A DNA stretch of 39,464 nt from Chloroherpetonaceae bacterium (GTDB taxonomy: Bacteria; Bacteroidota; Chlorobiia; Chlorobiales; Thermochlorobacteraceae): positions 100,219 through 139,682 of the forward strand of contig JANWWM010000028.1 of NCBI GenBank assembly GCA_025055975.1, in the 5' to 3' direction. Made by a program: the position numbers and the translations under genes. The notes beneath the pieces were generated by a model. The model was not told where the DNA came from. It was given only the letters and a program-made list of their open reading frames with translations, and ran no database searches. Within the stretch, counting starts at the first letter, position 1; each line of letters starts with the position of its first letter. This document shows, piece by piece, positions 16,015 to 24,368 of the stretch.

Positions 16015-17006
16015 AACGCTCCGCGATTTTTTTCTTTTCGCTTTTCGTCATTTTGGCATCGTCATCCTTTTCGCCAAGTCCGATGAAACCGCGGTTCGCC
16101 ATCGCCATTCACGGCGGCGCTGGCGCGATTCTCAAATCGCAAATCGCGCCCGAACAAGAAGCGCGCTATCGCCAAGCGCTCGCGCAGGCAGTAGAGAAAG
16201 GCTACGCGATCTTGGAGCGCGGCGGCTCAAGCTTGGACGCGGTTCAAGCCGTCGTCGAGACGCTCGAAGACGATTCGCTTTTCAACGCGGGCAAGGGCGC
16301 GGTCTTCAACAGCGACGGCAAAATCGAGCTCGATGCCGCGATTATGGACGGCGCGACGCTCAGGGCGGGCGCGGTCGCCGCTTTGCGCCACGTCAAAAAT
16401 CCGATTCGCTTGGCGAGAGCCGTGATGGAAAAATCCGAGCACGTGTTGCTCATCGGCGACGGCGCGGAGCGATTCGCCAAAGAGCGCGGCATCGAACTCG
16501 TCGATGAATCCTACTTCTTCACCGAAGCGCGCTGGCAAGCGCTCCAAAAAGCCAAAGCGCGCGAATCGCTCACGGAAAAAGAAAAGCACGGCACGGTGGG
16601 CGCGGTCGCGCTCGACCAGTTCGGCAACTTGGCGGCGGCAACCTCAACGGGCGGAATGACCAACAAAAAATTCGGACGCATCGGCGACAGTCCCATCATT
16701 GGCGCGGGGACTTACGCCGACAACGAAACCTGCGCCGTCTCCGCTACGGGACACGGCGAATACTTCATTCGCGCCGTCGTTGCGCACGACATCGCCGCCT
16801 TGATGCGCTACAAACGCCTCTCGCTTCAAGAAGCGGCGGAGGAAGTCGTGATGCGAAAACTCGTCAAACTCGGCGGCGTTGGCGGCGTTATCGCCATCGA
16901 CCGTCACGGCAACATCGCCATGCCCTTCAACTCCGACGGAATGTATCGCGCCTCCAAAGTCGAAGGCGGCAAAACCTTCGTGGCGATTTACAAAGACGAG
17001 AAATAG
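16011..17006 (+). CDS. Isoaspartyl peptidase/L-asparaginase (Ntn-hydrolase, plant type), exported
   Basis: This enzyme family removes isoaspartyl dipeptides and hydrolyses asparagine after autocleavage. The 331-residue precursor carries a hydrophobic leader (MKRSAIFFFSLFVILASS), suggesting a periplasmic enzyme. FAIAIHGGAGA follows, then the alpha-subunit core FNAGKGAVFNSDGKIELDA. The cleavage site is KHGTVGAVALD, where T195 becomes the nucleophile of the beta-subunit. TSTGGMTNK, the GDSPIIGAGTYAD region and SATGHGEYF complete the active-site set. The ATG overlaps the nadC stop. A periplasmic amino-acid-releasing enzyme fits with the two amino-acid transporters in this window. Confidence 0.94.
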   Translation: MKRSAIFFFSLFVILASSSFSPSPMKPRFAIAIHGGAGAILKSQIAPEQEARYRQALAQAVEKGYAILERGGSSLDAVQAVVETLEDDSLFNAGKGAVFNSDGKIELDAAIMDGATLRAGAVAALRHVKNPIRLARAVMEKSEHVLLIGDGAERFAKERGIELVDESYFFTEARWQALQKAKARESLTEKEKHGTVGAVALDQFGNLAAATSTGGMTNKKFGRIGDSPIIGAGTYADNETCAVSATGHGEYFIRAVVAHDIAALMRYKRLSLQEAAEEVVMRKLVKLGGVGGVIAIDRHGNIAMPFNSDGMYRASKVEGGKTFVAIYKDEK

Positions 17007-17043
17007 CGCAGATGGGCATCTTGGCTTAACAATCTCCAAGCGA

Positions 17044-17919
17044 ATGAAATTAGTTGAACTCATTATCGACGTTTTGGATCGCTCCGATAAGCCATTGACG
17101 CAGGGTGAAATTTTTGATGCGATCCAAAAGCACAGTCGTTACGCGGAATGCGAGGAAATCAAGACTGTCAAAGTGCCCCTGTCCGCAGTCGCAAGATGTT
17201 TGACGAAACATTCAAGCGGGGGCAACGCGATTTTCGGGGTTGCCGCTGAAGCGGGGAAAGTCAAACTCAGTCGCAGAAGGTTTTTTCTGAAATCGAAAGA
17301 GCTTCCAGAAGTTGCGGTCATTCCCGAATCTTCTCTACATCCGTGCCTAGTAAAGTTTGCGTTTGAACGCTTCAACGCACGTTGCAAGACGATAAACGCT
17401 CTCAAAGTCTTGAAGAAAAAAGACAAAATCGGAAAATGGACGAACCCCGACATCGTTGGAATCAATCCCGCGATACTTGCCCTTAATCCGCTTTTTCAAA
17501 AAGAAGTCGAAAAACTTGGAATGTTTTCTACGAAAGTCGTTCAGTTTTACAGCTTCGAACTTAAACTCAAGGTCGATAAAAGCAACGTTACCGAATCCTA
17601 TTTCCAAGCTGTTTCCAATTCAAGTTGGGCGAATCTGGGATATTTGGTCGCAGGGGATTTGGATACCGACCCGTTTTTTCTTTCAAACCTCGCAAGATTG
17701 AACAACGGATATGGAATTGGCGTGATAAGGTTAAACTTGGAGAACCCTCTGCGAAGCGAGGTCATCGTGTCGGCGAGAGAAAGAGAAATCGTTGACATTA
17801 ACTTTATGAACTTTTTGTCCGAAATGAATCAGGACTTTTACAGGTTCGTCGCGGAAACGGGCAAGATCATCGAGACGAAGAAGATCGATCCTGACTTCTT
17901 TGACAACATCAATGATTGA
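17044..17919 (+). CDS. HrgA-like protein: HARE-HTH domain plus PD-(D/E)XK-like nuclease domain
   Basis: The 291-residue protein begins with a HARE-type winged helix (residues 1-83: LVELIIDVLDRSDKPLTQGEI as its first part, then a lysine-rich turn and RRRFFLK). This domain is found in HrgA and restriction-linked proteins. The second half has the spacing of a PD-(D/E)XK fold: N-P-D at 134-136, E172-L-K174, then ESYFQAVSNSSWANLGYL (184-201) with Q188. It resembles the uncharacterised COG2958/HrgA group as I recall it. Base and codon use are visibly more AT-rich and less biased to GCG/CGC than in its neighbours, suggesting transfer. No methyltransferase or other restriction gene is adjacent. I chose ATG 17044; an open frame further upstream runs into the peptidase gene. 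A stand-alone defence or modification-sensing nuclease is inferred, not shown. Confidence 0.68.
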   Translation: MKLVELIIDVLDRSDKPLTQGEIFDAIQKHSRYAECEEIKTVKVPLSAVARCLTKHSSGGNAIFGVAAEAGKVKLSRRRFFLKSKELPEVAVIPESSLHPCLVKFAFERFNARCKTINALKVLKKKDKIGKWTNPDIVGINPAILALNPLFQKEVEKLGMFSTKVVQFYSFELKLKVDKSNVTESYFQAVSNSSWANLGYLVAGDLDTDPFFLSNLARLNNGYGIGVIRLNLENPLRSEVIVSAREREIVDINFMNFLSEMNQDFYRFVAETGKIIETKKIDPDFFDNIND

Positions 17920-17973
17920 GGCTCGCTGAATCTCTCTTGCGCGCTTTTGAAGCGATTTCTTTTGCGAAAAAGA

Positions 17974-19722
17974 TCATCTCGCCCCGTTTAGTCGGCTGCG
18001 CTTTCGTCCGTAGGCGAAATAAATCCCCAAGCCAATCGTCAACCAAATCAAGAACCACGACCAGTTGCTAATCTGCGAAATCAAATAGCCGCATGAAAGC
18101 AGCGCGCAAACGGGAATGAGCGAGAGCCGATGCTTGAAGGCGAGATAGGCGAGCGCAAGGGTTCCGACGAAGTAAATCGCCATCGGCAAGCGCGAGGCGA
18201 GCGCATCGAGAAACGGCGCGTCGTCCAACGCGAAAAACGCTCGCGCCCCGTCGGCATTGAACGCGAAAACGCCACCCCAAATGAACGCGACCAGCGCGGG
18301 CGCGATCCACTTGGCGTCGATGTATGGGATTTTGAACTTTCGCTCCGCCGTCGGCGCGTTTTTGTCGAGAACCAACACGCCCCCAGCCACGAGCAAAAAG
18401 GCAAAGAGCGTTCCGATGCTCGTCAAATCCGTCACGACGTTCATATCCGCCACGAGCGCGGGAATGCCGACGACCAAACCCGTTACGATGGTCGAGAACG
18501 ACGGCGTTTTGAACTTTGGGTGAATCGTCGAGAAGGCTTTTGGGAGCAATCCGTCGCGGCTCATCGCCATCCAGATGCGCGGCTGTCCGAGCTGAAACAC
18601 AAGCAAGACCGACGCGATCGCAACCACGGCGCTGAACGACACCACGCCCGCAATCCACGGCACGTTCACGCCTTCGGGTCCGAACACATACGCGAGCGGG
18701 TCGCCCACTTGAAGTTTCTTGTAGCTCGTCATTCCCGTGAGCGCGAGCGCGATCAACACATACAGCGCCGTGCAAATCACGAGCGAGTAAATCATTCCGC
18801 GAGGCAAATCGCGTTGCGGGTTCTTGCACTCTTCCGCCGTCGTCGAAATCGCGTCGAAGCCGATGTATGCGAAAAAGACCGACGACACGCCCGCCATCAC
18901 GCCGCCAAAGCCATTCGGCATAAAGGGCGACCAATTTTCAGGCTTGACGTAGAACGCGCCAACGGCGATGACGAGCAAGATGACGCTGACTTTTAGCGCG
19001 ACCATCAGGTTCGTCGTCGTCCGCGACTCTTGAATGCCGAGATACACGATCGTCGTGATGACCGCCGTGATGAGAAACGCGGGCAAATCGCAGATGAGTT
19101 TAAGCCCGAAAATCGTCGGCGCGTCTTGATAGGCTCTGAACCCCGCAAGCGACGCGGCATAGTTGACGTCGGCTTCGAGGCTTTCGAGCGTCGCGCCGCT
19201 ATCGAGCATTGCGTTGATTTTTTCCGCCGCGCTTGCCGCCGCAAAGTAGTTCATCGAGAGATAGTCGGGGAAATGAACGCCATAGCCCGCAAGCAATTCG
19301 GTGAAGTAATCGCTCCATGAGATTGCGACGACGATGTTGCCGACGGCGTATTCCATAATCAAGCCCCAGCCGATAATCCAGGCGAAGAGTTCGCCGAAGG
19401 AAGCGTAGGCGTAGGTGTATGCCGAACCCGAAACGGGAATCATCGAGGCGAATTCGGCATAGCACAGCACGGAAAACCCGCACGCGATCGCCGTGAAGAC
19501 GAAGAGCAACGTAACGCCCGCTCCGCCCGAATAAGCCGCGTTGCCGATGGTCGAGAAAATCCCCGCGCCCACGATGGCGGCGATGCCGAGCGCCGTGAGG
19601 TCAAAAACCGAGAGCGTTCTGTTCAAAATGGGCTTTCGTTCCGCGTCGGCAAGCGCGCCCGCGTTGGCGTCGGAAAGGATTTGTTCGAGAGATTTTTTTC
19701 GGAAAAGCGCCTCGTTGAACAT
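17974..19722 (-). CDS. APC-superfamily cationic amino-acid permease (CAT/YfnA type)
   Basis: This is a 582-residue integral membrane protein with about 14 hydrophobic spans, typical of CAT-type amino-acid transporters. Conserved stretches are RTLSVFDLTALGIAAIVGAG with GIFSTIGN in the first span, SGSAYTYAYASFGELFAWIIGW in the third (cited as YTYAYASFGE), and FFAYIGFDAISTTAEE in the sixth. The N-terminus MFNEALFRKKSLEQILSDA is the standard Chlorobi/Bacteroidota form and fixes the start at the ATG at 19722. Upstream in-frame codons extend the frame but are not family-like. Substrate is probably a basic or neutral amino acid. The gene is divergent from the unknown gene at 19860 and convergent with the HARE-HTH gene. 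Confidence 0.93.
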   Translation of the reverse strand: MFNEALFRKKSLEQILSDANAGALADAERKPILNRTLSVFDLTALGIAAIVGAGIFSTIGNAAYSGGAGVTLLFVFTAIACGFSVLCYAEFASMIPVSGSAYTYAYASFGELFAWIIGWGLIMEYAVGNIVVAISWSDYFTELLAGYGVHFPDYLSMNYFAAASAAEKINAMLDSGATLESLEADVNYAASLAGFRAYQDAPTIFGLKLICDLPAFLITAVITTIVYLGIQESRTTTNLMVALKVSVILLVIAVGAFYVKPENWSPFMPNGFGGVMAGVSSVFFAYIGFDAISTTAEECKNPQRDLPRGMIYSLVICTALYVLIALALTGMTSYKKLQVGDPLAYVFGPEGVNVPWIAGVVSFSAVVAIASVLLVFQLGQPRIWMAMSRDGLLPKAFSTIHPKFKTPSFSTIVTGLVVGIPALVADMNVVTDLTSIGTLFAFLLVAGGVLVLDKNAPTAERKFKIPYIDAKWIAPALVAFIWGGVFAFNADGARAFFALDDAPFLDALASRLPMAIYFVGTLALAYLAFKHRLSLIPVCALLSCGYLISQISNWSWFLIWLTIGLGIYFAYGRKRSRLNGAR

Positions 19723-19800
19723 TTCGCCGCGTGCCTGTCGATATAGAGTTTGCGCGAAATATCGTGAAAGATTTTGAAACTTGTTTTGGTCGGCAATCGC

Positions 19801-19830
19801 TTTTGCGCAAGCGAGAAATTCGTATTTTCC
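19801..19830 (+). promoter_or_regulatory. Weak promoter candidate for the unknown-SbcC run
   Basis: TTTTG (19801-19805), a 17-nt gap and TATTTTCC (19823-19830) lie 29 nt before the ATG at 19860. The pair is a looser match to the TTTG/TAnnTTTG pattern found elsewhere in the window. Confidence 0.22.
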
Positions 19831-19859
19831 GCGCCGCAACGGTTAATCCCAAAACCTCA

Positions 19860-21137
19860 ATGAACGTCGCAGAGAAAGTCTTTGCAAAGGTTTCCGCCGC
19901 TCTTCCCCCAAACGAGACGCTCGCGCTCAATGATCTTCTCTCGCTTCCGCTATCGGCGCAAAGCCAAGCGTTTCTTCTCGCCGAACTTGAGTTTTCGGCT
20001 CGCGCCTTGATCGCGTCGCTGAAATCGTCGCGTTTCGATTTTCAAGACGATTCGCTCGCGGAAGCGCGCAATCGTTTCGCTCGAGAGGCGGTTAAAACCG
20101 CTCGCTTTCAACGCGACGACGCGCTCAAACTTTTGGAGACGGTCATTCGCGCCGAAGCGCGATATTTGGCGCGTCCTCAAAAGGTCTTGAAAGAACTCGT
20201 CTTCGCCGACCGCGCCGAGCGCCGCGCCGCCGACGTCAAAGACCGTTTGCGCAGTTTCACGGAATACGATTATCTGCTTCACGTTTTCCATCAATACTTG
20301 GAGCGCAAACAACCCGAAACGCTTTCCGCCGAGAAATTCGAGACGGTCATTTCCGAAATCGATTCCAAACTCTGCGCCACATACTCGGTCGAGGAACTGC
20401 TGACGCTGTTCAAGCCGCTTTATGATTTTTATCAACGCGGAGACGAAAAAGCCGTCGAGTGCGACGTTCTTCTGGATTTTCTTGGCGAAAAAAGGCTCGC
20501 CGACCATGTCAAGCGCGTCGAGCTTGCTCTGCAAAACGACGTCAAAGCGCTCACGCTTGCGGCGCTCAACGAGCTTTTTCTCGCGCCAATGGAGACGCTC
20601 TTGCCGAAGCCCGAACCAACGCCCCCAACGCCCGAAGTCGCTTTGCCAAAGCCGAACTTGCAGCCTGCGAGCGCCGCGCCATCCGCCTCCATCGTTGAAA
20701 CGGCTCCGCCCGCGAGAGACGAAACCAAACCAAGCGCCCCCGAACCCGTCGCTCAACCTGCGCCGCAAACGCCGTTTTCGGAGGTCGCTCTCGCGCCGCC
20801 ACCGCCCGAAGCGCCGAAAGAAAAAAAGATTCCGCAAATCGATTTCTTCGAGCTCGAAAAACAGCGTCTCCAAGCCAAGCGGCAACAGGAAACTTCCTTG
20901 CGCGACGTTCGGTTGCTCATCAGCGAAGACGAGCGCAAACGCTTCGTCAAGCGTTTGTTCAAAGGCAGCGAAGCGGAATACGAAAAAGCCATCGCCGCCA
21001 TCAACGACAAAAAGACTTGGCGCGAAGCCTCGCTCTACATCGACCACGAAATTTTCTCGCGCTTCAAAGTCGATGAATTTTCCAGCGAAGCCGTCGCGTT
21101 TGTCGACATCGTGTTTGAACGCTATCAAAATCGATAA
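19860..21137 (+). CDS. Uncharacterised two-domain protein with Pro-rich linker, upstream of SbcC-like gene
   Basis: I do not recognise this 425-residue protein by name. It has no signal peptide or membrane span. Residues 1-250 are largely helical. Residues about 255-345 are a Pro/Ala/Glu-rich linker with many PxP steps. Residues about 350-425 form a compact helical domain (LISEDERKRFVKRLFKGSEAEYEKAI... ending in a W and FVDIVFERY). The C-terminal domain's pattern (phenylalanine-rich helix, LF-G-x-x-E-x-Y-x-x-A-I, then an aromatic helix) resembles a small domain common in Bacteroidota hypothetical proteins. It contains no metallophosphatase motifs, so it is not SbcD. The SbcC-like gene follows 21 nt downstream, suggesting joint expression. 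ATG at 19860 was preferred over upstream in-frame codons because it begins a plausible amphipathic helix. Confidence 0.7.
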   Translation: MNVAEKVFAKVSAALPPNETLALNDLLSLPLSAQSQAFLLAELEFSARALIASLKSSRFDFQDDSLAEARNRFAREAVKTARFQRDDALKLLETVIRAEARYLARPQKVLKELVFADRAERRAADVKDRLRSFTEYDYLLHVFHQYLERKQPETLSAEKFETVISEIDSKLCATYSVEELLTLFKPLYDFYQRGDEKAVECDVLLDFLGEKRLADHVKRVELALQNDVKALTLAALNELFLAPMETLLPKPEPTPPTPEVALPKPNLQPASAAPSASIVETAPPARDETKPSAPEPVAQPAPQTPFSEVALAPPPPEAPKEKKIPQIDFFELEKQRLQAKRQQETSLRDVRLLISEDERKRFVKRLFKGSEAEYEKAIAAINDKKTWREASLYIDHEIFSRFKVDEFSSEAVAFVDIVFERYQNR

Positions 21138-21158
21138 CCCCAAATCCCTACGCGCGAT

Positions 21159-23747
21159 ATGATTCCAAGAAAACTTCGCTTGAAAAATTTTTTGAGCTAC
21201 GGCGACGACCCCCAATCGCTCGACTTCGACCAGTTTCACATAGCGGCGATAACGGGCAAAAACGGCGCGGGCAAATCCACGCTCGTCGAAGCGATTCTGT
21301 TTTGCCTTTGGGGCAATGGCAGAGGAAACAACGCTGAGCTGATTCGCAAAGGCGCAACGGAAGCCCGCGTCGAGATGGAATTCGAGCTGAAGGGAAACTT
21401 GTATCGCGTTGCGCGCTCGCTTTCTCGCGGTAGAAATCAACTCACGCATAAGCTCTCTCTTGGGATTTATGACGCGAGCGAAAAAGAGTATCGCAACATC
21501 GGCGGTGGAGGCGTTCAGGAGACGCAAGCGAAGATCGATCGCTTGATTGGCATCTCGCGCGAAACCTTTGCGCATTCCGCGTTCTTCGGGCAAGGCAAAG
21601 CCGACGACCTTATCCGAGCCGCGCCCGCTGAACGCCGCAAAATCCTCGCCGAAATTTTGGGTTCGAATCGTTACGACGCTCTCTCCAAAAAAGCTGAGGA
21701 AAAAGCCGAAGACTGCAAAAAGGAAATCGCGGCATCCAAGACGCGGATTCAGATCCTTGAACAAGACGTCAGCAACCTTCTCGAACTCCGCGCCGACCTC
21801 GAAAGGAAGAAGGCAGAAAGACAACGGTGCGAAGCGCTCGCAAACGAATGCAAAGCCAAGCTTGAAAATTTGAACCAGACGCTCCTCGAGCTGGCGCAGA
21901 AAGCCGTGGCGCTCAACGCACTTGACAAGCAAATCGCGTCGCTCGAAGCCGACCATAAACGCGAAACTGATGCCGTTCAGAGGAAAGAGGCGGAAATCCG
22001 CGACATTGATTCGCGCCTTTCCAAACGCCCCGAACTTGAACGCAAACAACAGGAAGCGCAAACGCTCAAAGAGGAAATCAGAGCGCTCGACGAAAAGCAA
22101 CGACAAGCGCAAGAGCTGAAAGACCAAATCGCCCGCCACGAAAACGACTACAATCAACAAAAAGCGCGGCTCGAAGCCGAGAGGAACAGCAAGACCGAAA
22201 GAATCGAGTCTCTTTCGAAGCTCATCTCGGAGCGCGATGCCAGATTGAAGCAAAAAAAACATCTGCTCGACAAACATCAATCGCTCCAAGCGCGTCTCGC
22301 CGAACTCGCCAAAGAAGTCGCTCGTCTTCCCAAAGTCGAGAGTTCCTTAAACGACGCCAGACAAAACGAAGCGAATCTGAGAGCCGAAATTTCCGCGACG
22401 CAATCGCAGATGGAGACTATCAAGGAGAAGGGCATAAAAGCTAAAGACCTTGGCGATGTTTGTCCGCTCTGCCAATCCACGCTTTCCAACGAGCACAAAG
22501 AACGAGTGTTGGAGCATTATCGCAATGAGTATCGCGCGCTTCAAAAGCAAGCGGAAGACAGAGCGACTTTGCTCGCCATCGAGGAGGACAAAGTCAGGCG
22601 ACTGCAAAACGACCTCGATGCGCTCAGAAAAAAGGAGACAGAAAAACATACGGTCGACCTCGACCTAACGCTTGTCATCAACGATTTGAAAACGCTTGAA
22701 GGCTTCGAGATGGAACGCCAGCGCTTTGTGGCGGAACGAACCACTCACGAAGAAAACCTAAAGGGGATCGAGGAACGGTTGCTTGCCCTTGCGCCTTTGC
22801 GCGACGAAATCCAGTCGCTTAAAGCGCGACTTGACGAAATCGGCTACGACTCGACTCTGCATCAGGGCAAAAAGAAGGCGCTTGAAGGTTACGAAGGCAT
22901 CGCAGAAACGCTCGCTCGACTTGAAAACGACGAGAGGCGAAAGGAGCAACTGCGAGGCGAAATCGCCGAACATCAAGCGCGCAGGCAATCGCTCTCGCAG
23001 AGCATCGCTCAAAATCGCCAGCAAGCCGACTTGCTTCGCCAAGACCTCGAGCGAAAGCCCGATTTGGAGCGCGAACAACGAGAACTCTCGCGTCAAAACG
23101 AGGATTTGGACAAGCAACTTCAAGACATCAGGGTACGCATTCAGTCGCTTGAATGCGACATTCAAAGCAAGGAACAGAAGCAGGCGAAGATTGAGGCGTT
23201 GAGACAAAAAATCGCGCCCATAGAAGAGAAACAAAAATTGTATGAGATTTTGAAAAAGGCATTTGGCAGAGACGGCATTCAACATCTGCTTCTCGCGGAA
23301 GCCGTGCCCGTCATTGAGCGACACGCCAACGAACTGCTCTCGCGCCTAACGAACAATCTTTTTTCGCTCTCCATCAAAACCGAGAATCGGAACGACAGAC
23401 CGACGCTTGAGATTTTCATCTCCGACGCGATGGGCGAAACGCGCAACTACGAGACGTTTTCAGGCGGGGAGCGTTTCCGCATCGACTTCGCGCTTCGACT
23501 CGCGCTTTCCGAATATCTCTCGCAAATGAGCGGCACGCCCGTCAAACTTCTCGTCATTGACGAGGGCTTCGGTTCGCAGGATGAGGAAGGAATTGACATT
23601 ATGACGGAGGTCATCAAACAGGTTGGCGATCGATTCGAGAAAATTTTGGTCATCTCTCACTTGGAAAAAATGAAAGACGCATTTTCGCCGCGCATCAGCG
23701 TCGTGAAAGACCTTCGCAAAGGCTCGCGCTTTGAGGTCATCGACTAA
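21159..23747 (+). CDS. Rad50/SbcC-family DNA-repair ATPase
   Basis: SbcC/Rad50 proteins bridge DNA ends and drive the SbcD/Mre11 nuclease. The 862-residue protein has the N-terminal ATPase half with KNFLSYG and Walker A GKNGAGKST at residues 33-41, and FFGQGKADDLI (Q-loop region). A long antiparallel coiled coil follows, with the zinc hook CPLC at 435-438 at its tip. The C-terminal half carries the signature SGGERFRID (768-776), Walker B LLVIDEGF (D801, E802) and a final SHLEKM histidine motif. It is shorter than E. coli SbcC and near archaeal Rad50 in length. The partner nuclease sbcD is not adjacent; instead an unknown protein gene precedes it. aroK begins 48 nt downstream. Confidence 0.93.
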   Translation: MIPRKLRLKNFLSYGDDPQSLDFDQFHIAAITGKNGAGKSTLVEAILFCLWGNGRGNNAELIRKGATEARVEMEFELKGNLYRVARSLSRGRNQLTHKLSLGIYDASEKEYRNIGGGGVQETQAKIDRLIGISRETFAHSAFFGQGKADDLIRAAPAERRKILAEILGSNRYDALSKKAEEKAEDCKKEIAASKTRIQILEQDVSNLLELRADLERKKAERQRCEALANECKAKLENLNQTLLELAQKAVALNALDKQIASLEADHKRETDAVQRKEAEIRDIDSRLSKRPELERKQQEAQTLKEEIRALDEKQRQAQELKDQIARHENDYNQQKARLEAERNSKTERIESLSKLISERDARLKQKKHLLDKHQSLQARLAELAKEVARLPKVESSLNDARQNEANLRAEISATQSQMETIKEKGIKAKDLGDVCPLCQSTLSNEHKERVLEHYRNEYRALQKQAEDRATLLAIEEDKVRRLQNDLDALRKKETEKHTVDLDLTLVINDLKTLEGFEMERQRFVAERTTHEENLKGIEERLLALAPLRDEIQSLKARLDEIGYDSTLHQGKKKALEGYEGIAETLARLENDERRKEQLRGEIAEHQARRQSLSQSIAQNRQQADLLRQDLERKPDLEREQRELSRQNEDLDKQLQDIRVRIQSLECDIQSKEQKQAKIEALRQKIAPIEEKQKLYEILKKAFGRDGIQHLLLAEAVPVIERHANELLSRLTNNLFSLSIKTENRNDRPTLEIFISDAMGETRNYETFSGGERFRIDFALRLALSEYLSQMSGTPVKLLVIDEGFGSQDEEGIDIMTEVIKQVGDRFEKILVISHLEKMKDAFSPRISVVKDLRKGSRFEVID

Positions 23748-23758
23748 ACGTGTATAAT
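23731..23758 (+). promoter_or_regulatory. Candidate sigma-70-like promoter of aroK
   Basis: TTGAGG (23731-23736), a 16-nt gap and TATAAT (23753-23758) lie over the sbcC-like stop, 37 nt before the aroK ATG. The -10 is a perfect consensus and the -35 a partial one. It would allow aroK-aroB to be expressed separately from the repair gene. Confidence 0.35.
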
Positions 23759-23795
23759 TTTGGCGCAGTCTTGGCAAACGGAACTTGCGCAAACG

Positions 23796-24356
23796 ATGCA
23801 GAAGGCAAACTTGATTTTTCTGACGGGATTCAGCGCGGCGGGCAAATCCACGATTGGTCCGATTCTCGCCAATTCGCTCGGCTTTGATTTCATTGACATT
23901 GATAAGCTCATCGTGGAACGCGAGCAAAAGTCCATCAACGAAATTTTCGCCGAAAAAGGCGAAGCCTACTTCCGCCAACTCGAACAGGAAATTCTCGCTT
24001 CCATCGCCGACAAAGAAAATCTCGTCGTTTCGCTTGGCGGCGGCACGCTCGAAAACGACGCGAGTTTCGACATCGTCCGCAATTCGGGCACGATGGTGTA
24101 TTTGAAATCCGACGTGAACGCGCTCGCTCGTCGCCTCTCGAATAAAGACGACCGCCCGCTACTCAAAGGCGAGAACGGCAGAAGGCTCGCGCCCGACGAA
24201 ATCAAAAAGCGCATCGAGACGCTGATAAGCCGACGCGAAGAACGCTACGCGCAAGCGCCCATCTCCGTGCAGACCGACCAAACGCCGCTCGGCAAAACCG
24301 TCGACAAACTTCAACGCGAAATCGAGCGCTATCTCAAATCGCGTCAGAACTCATAA
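23796..24356 (+). CDS. aroK: Shikimate kinase
   Basis: AroK phosphorylates shikimate at the 3-hydroxyl in aromatic amino-acid synthesis. With the ATG at 23796 the protein has 186 residues and begins MQKANLIFLTGFSAAGKST, placing the Walker A loop at residues 11-19. The shikimate-binding DIDKLI, the EAYFRQLE helix and VVSLGGGTL (Walker B-like GGG) follow. The lid arginine region is RRLSNKDDRPLL. An in-frame TTG at 23760 would add 12 residues outside the family pattern. aroB follows after 12 nt, giving an aroK-aroB pair as in many bacteria. Confidence 0.95.
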   Translation: MQKANLIFLTGFSAAGKSTIGPILANSLGFDFIDIDKLIVEREQKSINEIFAEKGEAYFRQLEQEILASIADKENLVVSLGGGTLENDASFDIVRNSGTMVYLKSDVNALARRLSNKDDRPLLKGENGRRLAPDEIKKRIETLISRREERYAQAPISVQTDQTPLGKTVDKLQREIERYLKSRQNS

Positions 24357-24368
24357 CTCTCGCCTCGA

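Noticed and set aside
19950-22289. Minus-strand open frame of 779 residues opposite the SbcC-like gene
   Set aside because: It is rich in Phe, Arg and Val with no domain, the usual shadow of a GC-rich gene. The plus strand carries clear ATPase motifs.
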